From CAVRQM01 sp963822705 (lineage in GTDB: Bacteria > Pseudomonadota > Alphaproteobacteria > Acetobacterales > Acetobacteraceae), in NCBI GenBank assembly GCA_963822705.1, contig CAWGIX010000003.1, positions 68,531-132,530 of the forward strand: DNA of 64,000 nt. Reading direction: 5' to 3'. The notes under the pieces were generated by a model. It made no database searches. It worked only from the letters and a program-made list of their open reading frames with translations, and was not told the DNA's origin. The translations under genes and the position numbers were made by a program. Positions 53,294 to 61,570 of the stretch are shown here, piece after piece. Positions within the stretch are counted from its first letter, which is position 1, and every line of letters begins with the position of its first letter.

Positions 53294-54940
53294 TCAGATG
53301 AGCCCGTGCCGCGCGGCAAGGGTCGCCGCGGCCCCCCGGGTGGGCAAATCGAGCCTCGCCAGCACGTTAGCGATATGACGTTTGGCCGTGTGATCGCTGA
53401 TGCCGAGCCGGACGGCGATCTCGGCATTGCTTTGCCCGCTCGCAACCAGGCTCAGCACCTCGCGCTCGCGTGCGGTCAGAGCGGCCAGCGCTCGCGCCGA
53501 ATCGGCGCCGCCACCCGGTGCGCCGTTTGGCGGTGAAGGTGTCCGGCCCGCCACCGGACGACCGCCCGTCGCCGCCAGACGAAGCGCCCTCACGTAGCGC
53601 TCGGTCAGGCCCGGGCGCACGAAGTAGCAGGTGCCCGCAAGCCGGCTCTCCACCAGACCCGGCGAAAGCGCCTGAGCCGCAACCAGTGTATAGTGCGCCT
53701 CGGACAGCTCGCCGAGTTCTGCCAGGCAGGCCGCCAGCACGATGTAGTGCACCGCCAGCCGCGGTCGCATCGCGAGGGCTTGGCGCGCGTGCTTCACGCA
53801 GTTCTCGAGCCGCCCGGCCACGTACTCGGCCAGCGCAAGCGTCCAATGGCCCTGGGTGACCAGCCTGTCGCAGGGACTGAGCCGCAACGACAGCGCACCG
53901 TGCCACAGCGCGTCCCCCGTCAGCTCGTGATTCGCCTCCTCCCATGAAAGCCAGCGCAAGGTCATCACGGCCCGGGGCTCAAGCTCGTGCGCCAGGCGCA
54001 AGCTGGCAAGCGCCTCCTCATGGCGCATCTGGCGCATCGCGACGTGCCCCAGGATCGCGTGCGCCGCGATGCCGTCCGCATCAAGATCGCGCAGCCGCAC
54101 CGCCACCTGCCTCGCGGCCTCATAATCCGCTTCGGCCTGCGGCCCGAAGCGGCCGAGCTCGGCACGCTGACAGTAGCCCCATGCGACGCAGCGCTGCGCC
54201 TCGCCCCAGCGCCGGTCACGGTTTGCCGCGTTCTGGGCCAGCGCGATCCCTTGCGAGATGAGTTCGGAATCGTCCGTGCTGCCGCCCCGTAGCAAGGCCG
54301 CCCTGGCCTGCAGCACCAGTTCGTAGCTGTCGGGATCGGGCTGGTTGCGTGACAGGGCAGCCGAACGTGTCCAGGGCCTGTCCGGTGTGATTTGCGCGGC
54401 GACCACACGGGCGATCTGCTCCGGCAGGACCGACGCTTCCGCTACCCAGGTGTCGAAGCGCTCTCGCCAGATCGGTTGGGGTTGTTTGCTGTCATGCAGA
54501 CACGCCACCACCTTCAGCTTGTCACCGCTGCGGCGGACCGAGCCCTCGACGACGTAACGGACGGGCAGTTCCGCCGCGACCCGCCCCACGTCGTCAGCGA
54601 ACAGTCGGCACGCGGCGCTGGAGCCCCAGTCGATGACCTGCAAATCACCCATCGAGGCCAGTGCGGCCGAAACATCCTCGGCAATACCGTCGCCAAAATG
54701 GCTCTGGCCGGGGTCGTCGCTGAGATTGCCGAACGGCAGGACCGCTACGGTGCCGCTGACGTCCGCCGCGCGGTCGCCGCCCGGACGAGAAACATCGTCC
54801 CCCGGGGTCCCGCTGAGATCCGCCGCCACCGGAACTTCCACCCCTCGATTAATCCACGCTTGTAACCGGTGCGGGTCGTACCGGCAAGACCGCGATGCTT
54901 GCCGATGGCCCGTTCGGGGCTCGGAAATATCGCGGCTCAT
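53294..54940 (-). CDS. Regulator with TolB-like, TPR and LuxR HTH domains
   Basis: Up to 548 residues. Residues about 62-185 resemble the TolB N-terminal-like domain (VAVLPFGNLSDDPGQSHFGDGIAEDV), as found in transcriptional activators and adenylate cyclases. About 210-440 are helical TPR-like repeats (AGRLENCVKHARQALAMRPRLA). Residues 488-548 are a LuxR/GerE helix-turn-helix (LTAREREVLSLVASGQSNAEIAVRLG). The usual partner for TolB-TPR is an N-terminal OmpR-type winged helix, so a C-terminal LuxR domain is less common. The ATG at 54940 lies between two intergenic repeats, and a start further inside (near VEVPVAADL) is possible. Likely DNA-binding and cytoplasmic; ligand unknown. Confidence 0.82.
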   Translation of the reverse strand: MSRDISEPRTGHRQASRSCRYDPHRLQAWINRGVEVPVAADLSGTPGDDVSRPGGDRAADVSGTVAVLPFGNLSDDPGQSHFGDGIAEDVSAALASMGDLQVIDWGSSAACRLFADDVGRVAAELPVRYVVEGSVRRSGDKLKVVACLHDSKQPQPIWRERFDTWVAEASVLPEQIARVVAAQITPDRPWTRSAALSRNQPDPDSYELVLQARAALLRGGSTDDSELISQGIALAQNAANRDRRWGEAQRCVAWGYCQRAELGRFGPQAEADYEAARQVAVRLRDLDADGIAAHAILGHVAMRQMRHEEALASLRLAHELEPRAVMTLRWLSWEEANHELTGDALWHGALSLRLSPCDRLVTQGHWTLALAEYVAGRLENCVKHARQALAMRPRLAVHYIVLAACLAELGELSEAHYTLVAAQALSPGLVESRLAGTCYFVRPGLTERYVRALRLAATGGRPVAGRTPSPPNGAPGGGADSARALAALTAREREVLSLVASGQSNAEIAVRLGISDHTAKRHIANVLARLDLPTRGAAATLAARHGLI

Positions 54941-55024
54941 GGCTCGTCCGGGCCAAGGTCATTGGACCGCGCAGCCTGGCCCGTTCGGGGCGTGATAACA
55001 TTTTGCTTTTGGCTCGTTCGGGCG
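54907..55024 (+). repeat. Four spaced direct repeats GGCYCGTYCGGG
   Basis: Copies at 54907-54918 (GGCCCGTTCGGG), 54941-54952 (GGCTCGTCCGGG), 54978-54989 (GGCCCGTTCGGG) and 55011-55022 (GGCTCGTTCGGG); starts are 34, 37 and 33 bases apart. They lie between the divergent regulator and small secreted protein genes. Possible binding sites for the LuxR-type regulator. Confidence 0.6.
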
Positions 55025-55106
55025 AAGCACCTGTGTCAGCGGGCGGGCAAGTTTGGTCGGCGCGATCGAACGGATCGCGTTCAACAAACTTCAAGGAGTC
55101 TGGACC

Positions 55107-55529
55107 ATGTATACCAAAAGGATTGCGGTCACCGCCGCCGCTGTTGCCGGTATGCTCTCTGCCGGGTCGGCAATGGCTGCCTGGCCCACCAGCGTCGTCG
55201 GCACCTGGAGCGCGGCCGCCAACCTGAACTCGCTGACCATCAGCATCACCTCGCAGGGCAAACAGGGGCCCTGCCCGGCGATCCTGGGGACGATCTTCGA
55301 CAACGGGACCGGCGCCTCGGACAATCTCCAAGGCTTCTATTGCCCTAAGAGCGGCCGTATCCAGTTCCTGCGCAAGGACCCGACCAGCAACGATACGTTC
55401 CAGGTCTACGGCGCCAACCTGTCGTTCGCCACCAGCGCCCCGTTGATGGGCGGCACGTTCTCCGAATACGACCAGGTCCCCAATCTGGGCGAGTACAACT
55501 TCTCGGCGCAGCTGCAATCCGGCAATTAA
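55107..55529 (+). CDS. Small secreted protein, unknown family
   Basis: 140 residues from ATG 55107 with AAGGAG 9 bases upstream. Signal peptide about 1-24 (MYTKRIAVTAAAVAGMLSAG, SAMA cleavage). The mature domain looks beta-rich (VVGTWSAAANLNSLTISITSQ, FLRKDPTSNDTFQVYGANLSF) with two Cys (GPCP and FYCP) that may form a disulphide. The opening GTWSA and Gly/Thr-rich strands recall small beta-barrel families such as avidin-like proteins, but no signature is strong enough to assign. It is divergent from the LuxR-type regulator and followed by a terminator. Confidence 0.8.
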   Translation: MYTKRIAVTAAAVAGMLSAGSAMAAWPTSVVGTWSAAANLNSLTISITSQGKQGPCPAILGTIFDNGTGASDNLQGFYCPKSGRIQFLRKDPTSNDTFQVYGANLSFATSAPLMGGTFSEYDQVPNLGEYNFSAQLQSGN

Positions 55530-55540
55530 CGAGCCTTCCG

Positions 55541-55564
55541 GCCCGCGTCCAACAGGATGCGGGC
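55541..55564 (+). terminator. Terminator hairpin after secreted protein gene
   Basis: GCCCGCGTCC / GGATGCGGGC (10 pairs, one G-T) with loop AACA, 12 bases after the stop and followed by GTTTGC. Confidence 0.55.
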
Positions 55565-55761
55565 GTTTGCCGGGGCGCCACTCGACCCGTTTGAAGACAC
55601 GCCGCTGTTGCCGTCCCTTTCGATGCCACGCGCGCTCTTCGCACTGCCAATCCGGAGGCTTTCAGCCACGGCCAGGCCGGACGAATATTGGCATCCCCAA
55701 CACTGTTTCCGGCTTCCATCTGACCCCGGCAGGACTATAGTCCCGCACGACCACTCGCAGG
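55565..55761. other. Intergenic region before Hint-domain gene
   Basis: About 200 bases. Short open frames here are uninformative. No promoter, repeat or RNA recognised. Confidence 0.3.
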
Positions 55762-57626
55762 ATGGGTGCTTTGGCCACGACCACCTGGACCGGCAGCAGT
55801 AGCGCCAACTGGAACGACCCGGCCAATTGGACTGCGGGCGTGCCAGGCAGCGGCGACACCGCCGTGGTGGATTCCGGCAATCCGACGCTGGAGGCGGCAA
55901 AAGGCGGGCCGGCGCCCGACCTGATCGGGGTCACGGTCGACATCGCGGGCGACCCGACGCTGGACTGGACCGGCGTCACCTTGGACGCGCATTCGCTGCT
56001 CGACTGGCAGAGCGGTGCGCCGTCGCTGCAGATCGACGTGACCGACGGTCTCACCGTCTCCGCTGGGGCCACGCTGCTGGCGGAGAGCGCCAACGGCTCG
56101 TTCGTCACCACCGGCGAACTCGCTGAGCAACCAGGGGGAGATCGCCGTCGAAGGCGCCCACGCCACCATCGCCCTCGGCCAGGGCAGCGGCACGCTGCTG
56201 AACACCGGCACGATCGCGGTCGCCGCCGGCGTGCTGACGGTTGACGCCAACCTTGCCGGCTCCGGTGGTGGCGGTATCGTTTCGATCGACGCTGGCGCCC
56301 AAGTCGAACTGGGCGGCTCGGTCCAGGATCAGGCGCTGCAGTTCACGGACGTGGGCGGCGCGGCGCTGACCATCGACGACACTGACACCAACGCCGGGGC
56401 GGTGTTCGACAATTCCAGCGTGGTGACCGGCTTCATTGTAGGCGAAACGATCGACTTGGCCGGCATCGCCTATCTCGGCAGCCGCATGACGGTGCGCTAC
56501 ATCGGCCACACGCTGACCGTCAGCAACGGCGTGCAGGCGATCGCGGTGCCACTCTACACCCAGAACCTGACCTACAACACATCGAGCTTTTCGCTGCAGC
56601 AGGCGTCGGACGGCGGCACCGAAGTCACCACCAGCCTGCCGTGCTTCTGCCGCGGCACGCGCATTGCAACCGGCGCCGGAGAACTGCCGGTGGAAGCGCT
56701 GCGCCCGGGTGCTATGGTCCGCACCGCGTCCGGCGGATTGCTCCCGGTACGATGGGTCGGCCGCAGGCGCGTCGACCTGCTGCGCCACGCGCGATGCGAG
56801 GCGGCGGTGCCGGTCCTGATCCGCCGCGGCGCTTTGGCCAACGGCGTTCCGGCGCGCGATCTGTTTCTGTCTCCCGATCACGCGCTGTTTCTTGACGGCG
56901 TGCTGATTCCGTGCCGGTTTCTGGTCAACGGCGCCACGATTCTGGTCGACCAGAGCTGGGCCGAGGTCGAGTATTTCCACGTCGAACTCGGCACGCCACG
57001 ACGTGCTTCTGGCAGAGGGCGCGCCGGCGGAAAGCTATTTGGATACCGGCAACCGGGCGTTGTTCGAGGGCGGTGCGGCGCTTCTGCTCCACCCGGATTT
57101 TTCCCCCGTTCGGGCCGCGCCCTGTTACACCAAACTGCTGATCGAGGGCGCCGCCGTGGCTGCCGTGCGCGCCCGCCTGATCGCGCGGGCCAAAGCGCTC
57201 GGGTATGTGGCCACGCAGGACGCGGACCTGCATCTGCGCGCCGACGGTCAGCGGATCGATGCAGAGCCCGGCGCATCGTTTCGATTTGCGATACCACCGG
57301 GCGGGGGCGAGCTTGGTTTGCTCAGCCGCACTGGCGTGCCGGCCGAAATGGACGCGGGCTCGACTGACGGGCGGCGTCTGGGCGTGGCGCTCGGCGGTCT
57401 GTTGGCGCGCGGCCCGCAGGGGGTGCGCGACCTGCTCTGGGAGCCGGAACTGCAGACCGGCTTTCATGAAGTGGAGCGCCGTGAAAGCGGCGCTTGGCGC
57501 TGGACCGACGGGAATGCGGTGCTGCCCGCATCGCTGCTGCGCGATGCCACGGAACTGGAGCTTTCCGTCGCGGCCGTGCAGGCGAGCTGGATATCGCCGA
57601 TCCGGCTGGAGCGTCTGGCGGCCTGA
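55762..57626 (+). CDS. Hint-domain protein with beta-strand-rich N-terminal region (two frame breaks)
   Basis: About 620 residues after joining three frames. Starts ATG 55762 (MGALATTTWTGSSSANWNDP), with the WxxxxNWTAGVPGSGDTAVV pattern seen in bacterial surface and autotransporter-like proteins. Extra bases near 56120 and 56995 shift frame; without them the text reads GELLSNQGEIAVEG and ELGTHDVLLAEGAPAES. The C-terminal half (from about 56638) is a Hint (hedgehog/intein) domain: CFCRGTRIATGAGELPVEAL with a candidate catalytic Cys, LPVRWVGRRRVD, SPDHALFLDG and YLDTGNRALFEGG. Hint domains self-splice or self-cleave; this subfamily is common in Acetobacteraceae but its role is not known. No clear signal peptide. 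Confidence 0.82.
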
Positions 57627-57755
57627 CATTTTTGTTGCTGGCCGTTCCACACCCGTGTGTGTTACGCTTCGGTCGAGCATTCGGGAACGGTTCGGAATGC
57701 GGTTCGGTGGGCGTGGCCTGCACGACCCGGCTCGCCTCCCGAGGCGCGGGACCGC
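57627..57755. other. Intergenic region after Hint-domain gene
   Basis: About 130 bases. No terminator or gene recognised with confidence. Confidence 0.3.
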
Positions 57756-57878
57756 ATGCACGGAGCGGCGGAGGTCTATCGCGAGGCCGGAAATGCCTAT
57801 TGGCTGCCGGTGGCCGAGGAACGTATCATCGACGTCGAAACAGAGCTGGCCGCGATGAAACAGGTCAGCACGCAATAG
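57756..57878 (+). CDS. Possible small protein or gene remnant
   Basis: Starting at ATG 57756, 40 codons read MHGAAEVYREAGNAYWLPV then a charged helix (EERIIDVETELAAMKQ). The frame is open from 57657. Composition looks protein-like, but there is no clear RBS and no recognised family. It may be the end of a decayed gene. Confidence 0.35.
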   Translation: MHGAAEVYREAGNAYWLPVAEERIIDVETELAAMKQVSTQ

Positions 57879-57982
57879 CAGCCGCGCGTCATCCCAGACA
57901 ACGGAGCCAGTCAGCTACAGTCGATCGTTGCACATGCGATCGCCTGCACTTGCTGCAGCAAGCCGCGAGGCGCCGGCTCTGA

Positions 57983-58165
57983 TCACAATTCGTCCTCATG
58001 GACGATCATCTCAACGGCGTCATTAACCGCCAGATGCGCACGCGCCAGGGCTGCTGCCTCGATCCTGACAGCGGCACTATTGCCCCAGCGCGCGATCTTG
58101 CCGGTGCGAACCAGATCGTCGGACGTGTTCGGCTGGTCCGTGTCTTCGGTAGACACTGTAGACAC
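57983..58165 (-). CDS. Short MazE/AbrB-type antitoxin, orphan and probably truncated
   Basis: 60 residues. After a Thr/Asp-rich start comes the MazE-like DNA-binding core GKIARWGNSAAVRIEAAALA and a following helix, ending VEMIVHEDEL. Ordinary MazE proteins continue about 20 residues further with the toxin-binding tail; here a stop cuts it off. No toxin gene follows on the minus strand. Either a remnant of a toxin-antitoxin pair or a stand-alone regulator. Confidence 0.65.
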   Translation of the reverse strand: MSTVSTEDTDQPNTSDDLVRTGKIARWGNSAAVRIEAAALARAHLAVNDAVEMIVHEDEL

Positions 58166-58241
58166 TACGGCCGGCTATCGTAAGGAACGATGCGGCCGGA
58201 AAGGTGCTTGCCGTAAGCCGTCGCTCCGCTACCCTCCCGCC

Positions 58242-58865
58242 ATGCCGCACTACCGCTTCGAGTCGCAGCACGGGGGCCGGGTCGCCGGGGTAGACGAGGT
58301 CGGGCGCGGACCGCTTGCCGGGCCGGTGGTGGCCGCCGCCGTCGTGCTCGGCGCGAAAATGCCGCGCGGATTGGGCAAATTGCTGGATGACAGCAAGGCG
58401 CTCACTGAGGAGGCACGCGACCTCGCCTATGCCGCGCTGCGGCGCGCCGAGGCGAAAAACCTCGTGGAGATCGCCGTCGGCGCGGCCTCGGTCGCGGAAA
58501 TCGTCCGCGTCAACATTTTCCACGCCTCCATGCTGGCCATGCGCCGCGCCATCGCCCGACTGCCCGCAAAACCGGATCTGGTGCTGATCGACGGCAACGC
58601 CGCGCCAATGCTCGATTGCTCGCATCGCTGCGTGGTGGGTGGGGACGCTATCTGTTTCTCCATCGCCGCCGCCTCGATTGTCGCCAAAGTCACGCGCGAC
58701 CGGGCCATGCGGCGCCTTGCTGTCCGTTTCCCCGGCTACGGCTGGCACGAAAACGTCGGCTACAGCACCCCCGGCCATCGTAAGGCACTGGCCGCCCTGG
58801 GCGCCTGCCGCCACCACCGCCCCACTTTTGGCGCCGTCCGGGCACTCGCTATCATGGCCGATTGA
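58242..58865 (+). CDS. rnhB: Ribonuclease HII
   Basis: 207 residues from ATG 58242. Catalytic motifs GVDEVGRGPLAGPVV (Asp-Glu), LIDGN (Asp) and the AAASIVAKVTRDRAM with GYGWHENVGYSTPGH signature. It removes ribonucleotides from DNA and RNA in hybrids. The open frame upstream is not coding. Its neighbour ccrM follows 66 bases later; rnhB-ccrM linkage is common in alphaproteobacteria. Confidence 0.97.
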   Translation: MPHYRFESQHGGRVAGVDEVGRGPLAGPVVAAAVVLGAKMPRGLGKLLDDSKALTEEARDLAYAALRRAEAKNLVEIAVGAASVAEIVRVNIFHASMLAMRRAIARLPAKPDLVLIDGNAAPMLDCSHRCVVGGDAICFSIAAASIVAKVTRDRAMRRLAVRFPGYGWHENVGYSTPGHRKALAALGACRHHRPTFGAVRALAIMAD

Positions 58866-58931
58866 CGCGGCGACGCCCGCGCGCCGAAAGATTTACCGCG
58901 CGTTGACCCCGGTCGGGGCAGACCGCCACAC

Positions 58932-60060
58932 TTGCCGCCCCCACCGGAGCCGACAGGCCGCTTGGAGATCGTCCGCGAACTGCCTCTGGACCAGCTTCTG
59001 CTCGGCGACGCCGTGCGCGTCATGCGCATGCTGCCGCCGGCCTCGGTCCACTGCGTTTTCGCCGACCCACCTTACAATCTGCAGCTGCGCGGCGAACTGC
59101 GCCGGCCGGACGATTCTTTGGTCGACGGGGTCGACGAGGAGTGGGACCGGTTCGCCGATTTCCCCGCTTACGACGCTTTTACCCGCGAATGGCTGGGCGA
59201 GTGCCGGCGGCTGCTGCGCAAGGACGGCACCATCTGGGTGATCGGCACCTACCACAACATCTTTCGCATCGGCGCCATTTTGCAGGAACTCGGGTTCTGG
59301 ATTCTGAACGACGTGATGTGGCGCAAATCCAACCCGATGCCGAATTTCCGGGGGCGCCGGTTCACCAACGCCCACGAGACGCTGATCTGGGCCGCCCGCC
59401 AGCGCGACAGCCGCTACCGCTTCAACTACCAGGCCATGAAGGCGCTGAACGATGACCTGCAGATGCGCAGCGACTGGCTGCTGCCGCTGTGCACCGGACA
59501 GGAGCGGCTGCGCAACCCGCACGGGTTGAAACTGCACCCGACCCAGAAACCGGAGGCGCTGCTGCACCGCGTGCTGGTGGCCAGCACGGGGCCGGGCGAC
59601 ATCGTGCTCGACCCGTTTGCCGGCACCGGCACCACCGCGGTCGTGGCCAAACGCCTCCAACGTCACTTCATCGGCATTGAGCGCCACCCGGCCTATGTGG
59701 AAGCAGCCTGGGGCAGGGTGCGCCGCGTCAGGCCCGCTCCAGCCGCCGGGGTGGCAACCTCCGCCTCCCGCGCGAGACATGCCCCGGGTGCCGTTCGGCA
59801 GTCTGGTCGAGCGCGGGATTTTGCCCGCCGGGACGATTTTGACGGACCGTGCCCGTCGGGTGAGTGCGGTGGTGGTGGCCGACGGGACCGTGCGCTGCGG
59901 CGAGCTGCACGGCTCCATCCACAAGGTCGGAGCGGCGGTGCAGAACACCCCCACCTGTAACGGCTGGACATTCTGGCATGTCGAGCACGACGGCAAGGTT
60001 TTTGCCATAGATGCGTTGCGTAACAGGGCCTTGGCTCAGGATCCTGAGCTATCGCGCTAG
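58932..60060 (+). CDS. ccrM: Cell-cycle DNA methyltransferase CcrM (GANTC), with frame break
   Basis: TTG 58932 is the furthest in-frame start; TTG 58962 (LEIVREL) is an alternative. N6-adenine methyltransferase of the beta class: DPPYNLQL (Asp45-Tyr48) precedes DPFAGTGTT (227-235). In the linker (about 59715-59780) the frame shifts by one; the other frame holds the C-terminal domain found in CcrM (RVPFGSLVERGILPAGTIL, CNGWTFWHVEHDGK), stop 60060. CcrM methylates GANTC late in the cell cycle and controls transcription through hemimethylation. Confidence 0.9.
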
Positions 60061-60106
60061 GCGAGCGTAACACACTTCACGTTTTGCTGCGCTGCAGCGA
60101 GCGCCC

Positions 60107-60135
60107 TTGAACTCCTCGATAAAACGTTTTACATG
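60107..60135 (+). promoter_or_regulatory. Candidate promoter of DUF1127 gene
   Basis: TTGAAC (60107-60112), 17 bases, TACATG (60130-60135), about 48 bases upstream of the start codon. Moderate match only. Confidence 0.35.
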
Positions 60136-60182
60136 CTGGCCCGGGAGAAGGAACGTTCTTCCAACGACAGGAGTATCCAAAG

Positions 60183-60407
60183 ATGTTTACGACAATCACC
60201 CAGGACGGCACCGCGATTGGCCTCGGCCTGTTGCCGCTCGCAGCGCGCCGCTACGCCGACCAGTTCCGCGCTTGGCGGCAGAACCGCAAGCAGGTGGCCC
60301 GAGTCACTTTCGAGCTCAACTGCTACAGTGACCGCGAACTGGCCGATCTCGGCCTGAGCCGGGGCGACATCCGCGATGTCGCCCGCGGCACGTTCCGCCG
60401 GGCCTAA
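60183..60407 (+). CDS. DUF1127 (YjiS-like) small protein
   Basis: 74 residues from ATG 60183; AGGAG lies 10 bases upstream. The C-terminal half is the DUF1127 motif (ELNCYSDRELADLGLSRGDI). Members are short Arg-rich proteins; some alphaproteobacterial ones bind RNA and act in stress or carbon regulation. No further assignment possible. Confidence 0.85.
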   Translation: MFTTITQDGTAIGLGLLPLAARRYADQFRAWRQNRKQVARVTFELNCYSDRELADLGLSRGDIRDVARGTFRRA

Positions 60408-60517
60408 AGCAACCCCCCACCGGCCTGCCGGGCGCCCGGGGCAACAGCCGTCGGACGACCCGGTACCCGGCCGGCAACTCGCTTGCCGGCACGGGAACCG
60501 CGGTCTAGGCCAACCGC

Positions 60518-61570
60518 ATGCCGCATCCCGAGACTTGGCTCTGTCCCCGTCCCGAGGGCCTGTATTGCAAGCCGGGCGACTTTTTCATCGACCCGGTCCG
60601 CGCCGTGCCCACGGCGATCGTCACCCACGCCCATTCCGACCACGCCCGTGCCGGCCACGGCCACGTACTGGCCAGCCCGGAAACCTTGGCGCTGATGCGC
60701 GCACGGCTGGGCGAGCAGGCGTGTCAATCCTGCACCCCGCTGGGCTGGGGCGAGCGGCGCGTGCTGGGTGGGGCGGAGATCTTTCTGCAACCGGCCGGCC
60801 ATGTGCTGGGTAGCGCTCAGGTGGCCATCGACCACGCCGGCACGCGGGCGGTGGTCAGCGGCGACTACAAGCGCACGCCCGACCCCACCACTCCACCGTT
60901 CGTGCCGATCCCGTGCGACCTGTTCGTGACCGAGGCGACGTTCGCCTTGCCTGTGTTCCGCCACCCCCTACCCGCGCAGGAAATCCGCAAGCTGCTGGAC
61001 AGCGTCGCCCTGTTCCCCGAGCGGACGCATGTAGTCGGCTGCTACGCGCTGGGCAAATGCCAGCGGCTGATCGCGCTGTTGCGAGCCGCGGGCTGGGACG
61101 CGCCGATCTTTTTGCACGGCGCCCTGCTGCCGCTGTGCCGCGTCTACGAGGCGCATGGGGTGGCGCTGGGCGAGCTGCGCCCGGCCACCGGCGTGGCCCG
61201 CGACAAGCTGGAAGGCAAGATCGTGCTGGCACCGCCGGGGGCGATTGCCGATCGCTGGGCGCGGCGGCTGGCCGACCCGGTGGTGTGCCTCGCCTCGGGC
61301 TGGATGCGGGTGCGCCAGCGGGCGAAATCGCGGGGCGTGGAACTGCCGCTGGTGATCTCCGACCACGCCGACTGGGACGAACTGCTGGGCACCGTGGCCG
61401 AGCTGGGCGTTTCCGAGGTGTGGGTGACCCATGGGCGCGAGGAGGCGCTGATCCGGGCGCTGGGACTGCGCGGCGTGCGGGGGCGGGCGCTGCGGCTGGT
61501 CGGCTACGGCGACGAGGACGATGACTTACCGGCTCCGGTGCTCGCTTCGGAGGAGGTGGCCGAGGCGTGA
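60518..61570 (+). CDS. Ligase-associated DNA exonuclease (metallo-beta-lactamase fold)
   Basis: 350 residues. Metallo-beta-lactamase motif THAHSDHARAG (about 36-46), then HVLGSAQV and GDYKRTPDP, and a beta-CASP-like part (VISDHADWDEL). This is the exonuclease family encoded beside ATP-dependent DNA ligases in bacterial DNA repair cassettes. The stop overlaps the ligase start (GTGA), so it is translationally coupled. Confidence 0.93.
   Translation: MPHPETWLCPRPEGLYCKPGDFFIDPVRAVPTAIVTHAHSDHARAGHGHVLASPETLALMRARLGEQACQSCTPLGWGERRVLGGAEIFLQPAGHVLGSAQVAIDHAGTRAVVSGDYKRTPDPTTPPFVPIPCDLFVTEATFALPVFRHPLPAQEIRKLLDSVALFPERTHVVGCYALGKCQRLIALLRAAGWDAPIFLHGALLPLCRVYEAHGVALGELRPATGVARDKLEGKIVLAPPGAIADRWARRLADPVVCLASGWMRVRQRAKSRGVELPLVISDHADWDELLGTVAELGVSEVWVTHGREEALIRALGLRGVRGRALRLVGYGDEDDDLPAPVLASEEVAEA

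Noticed and set aside
54907..55024. CRISPR array
   Set aside because: Repeats are only 12 bases, variable, with no constant spacers and no cas genes.
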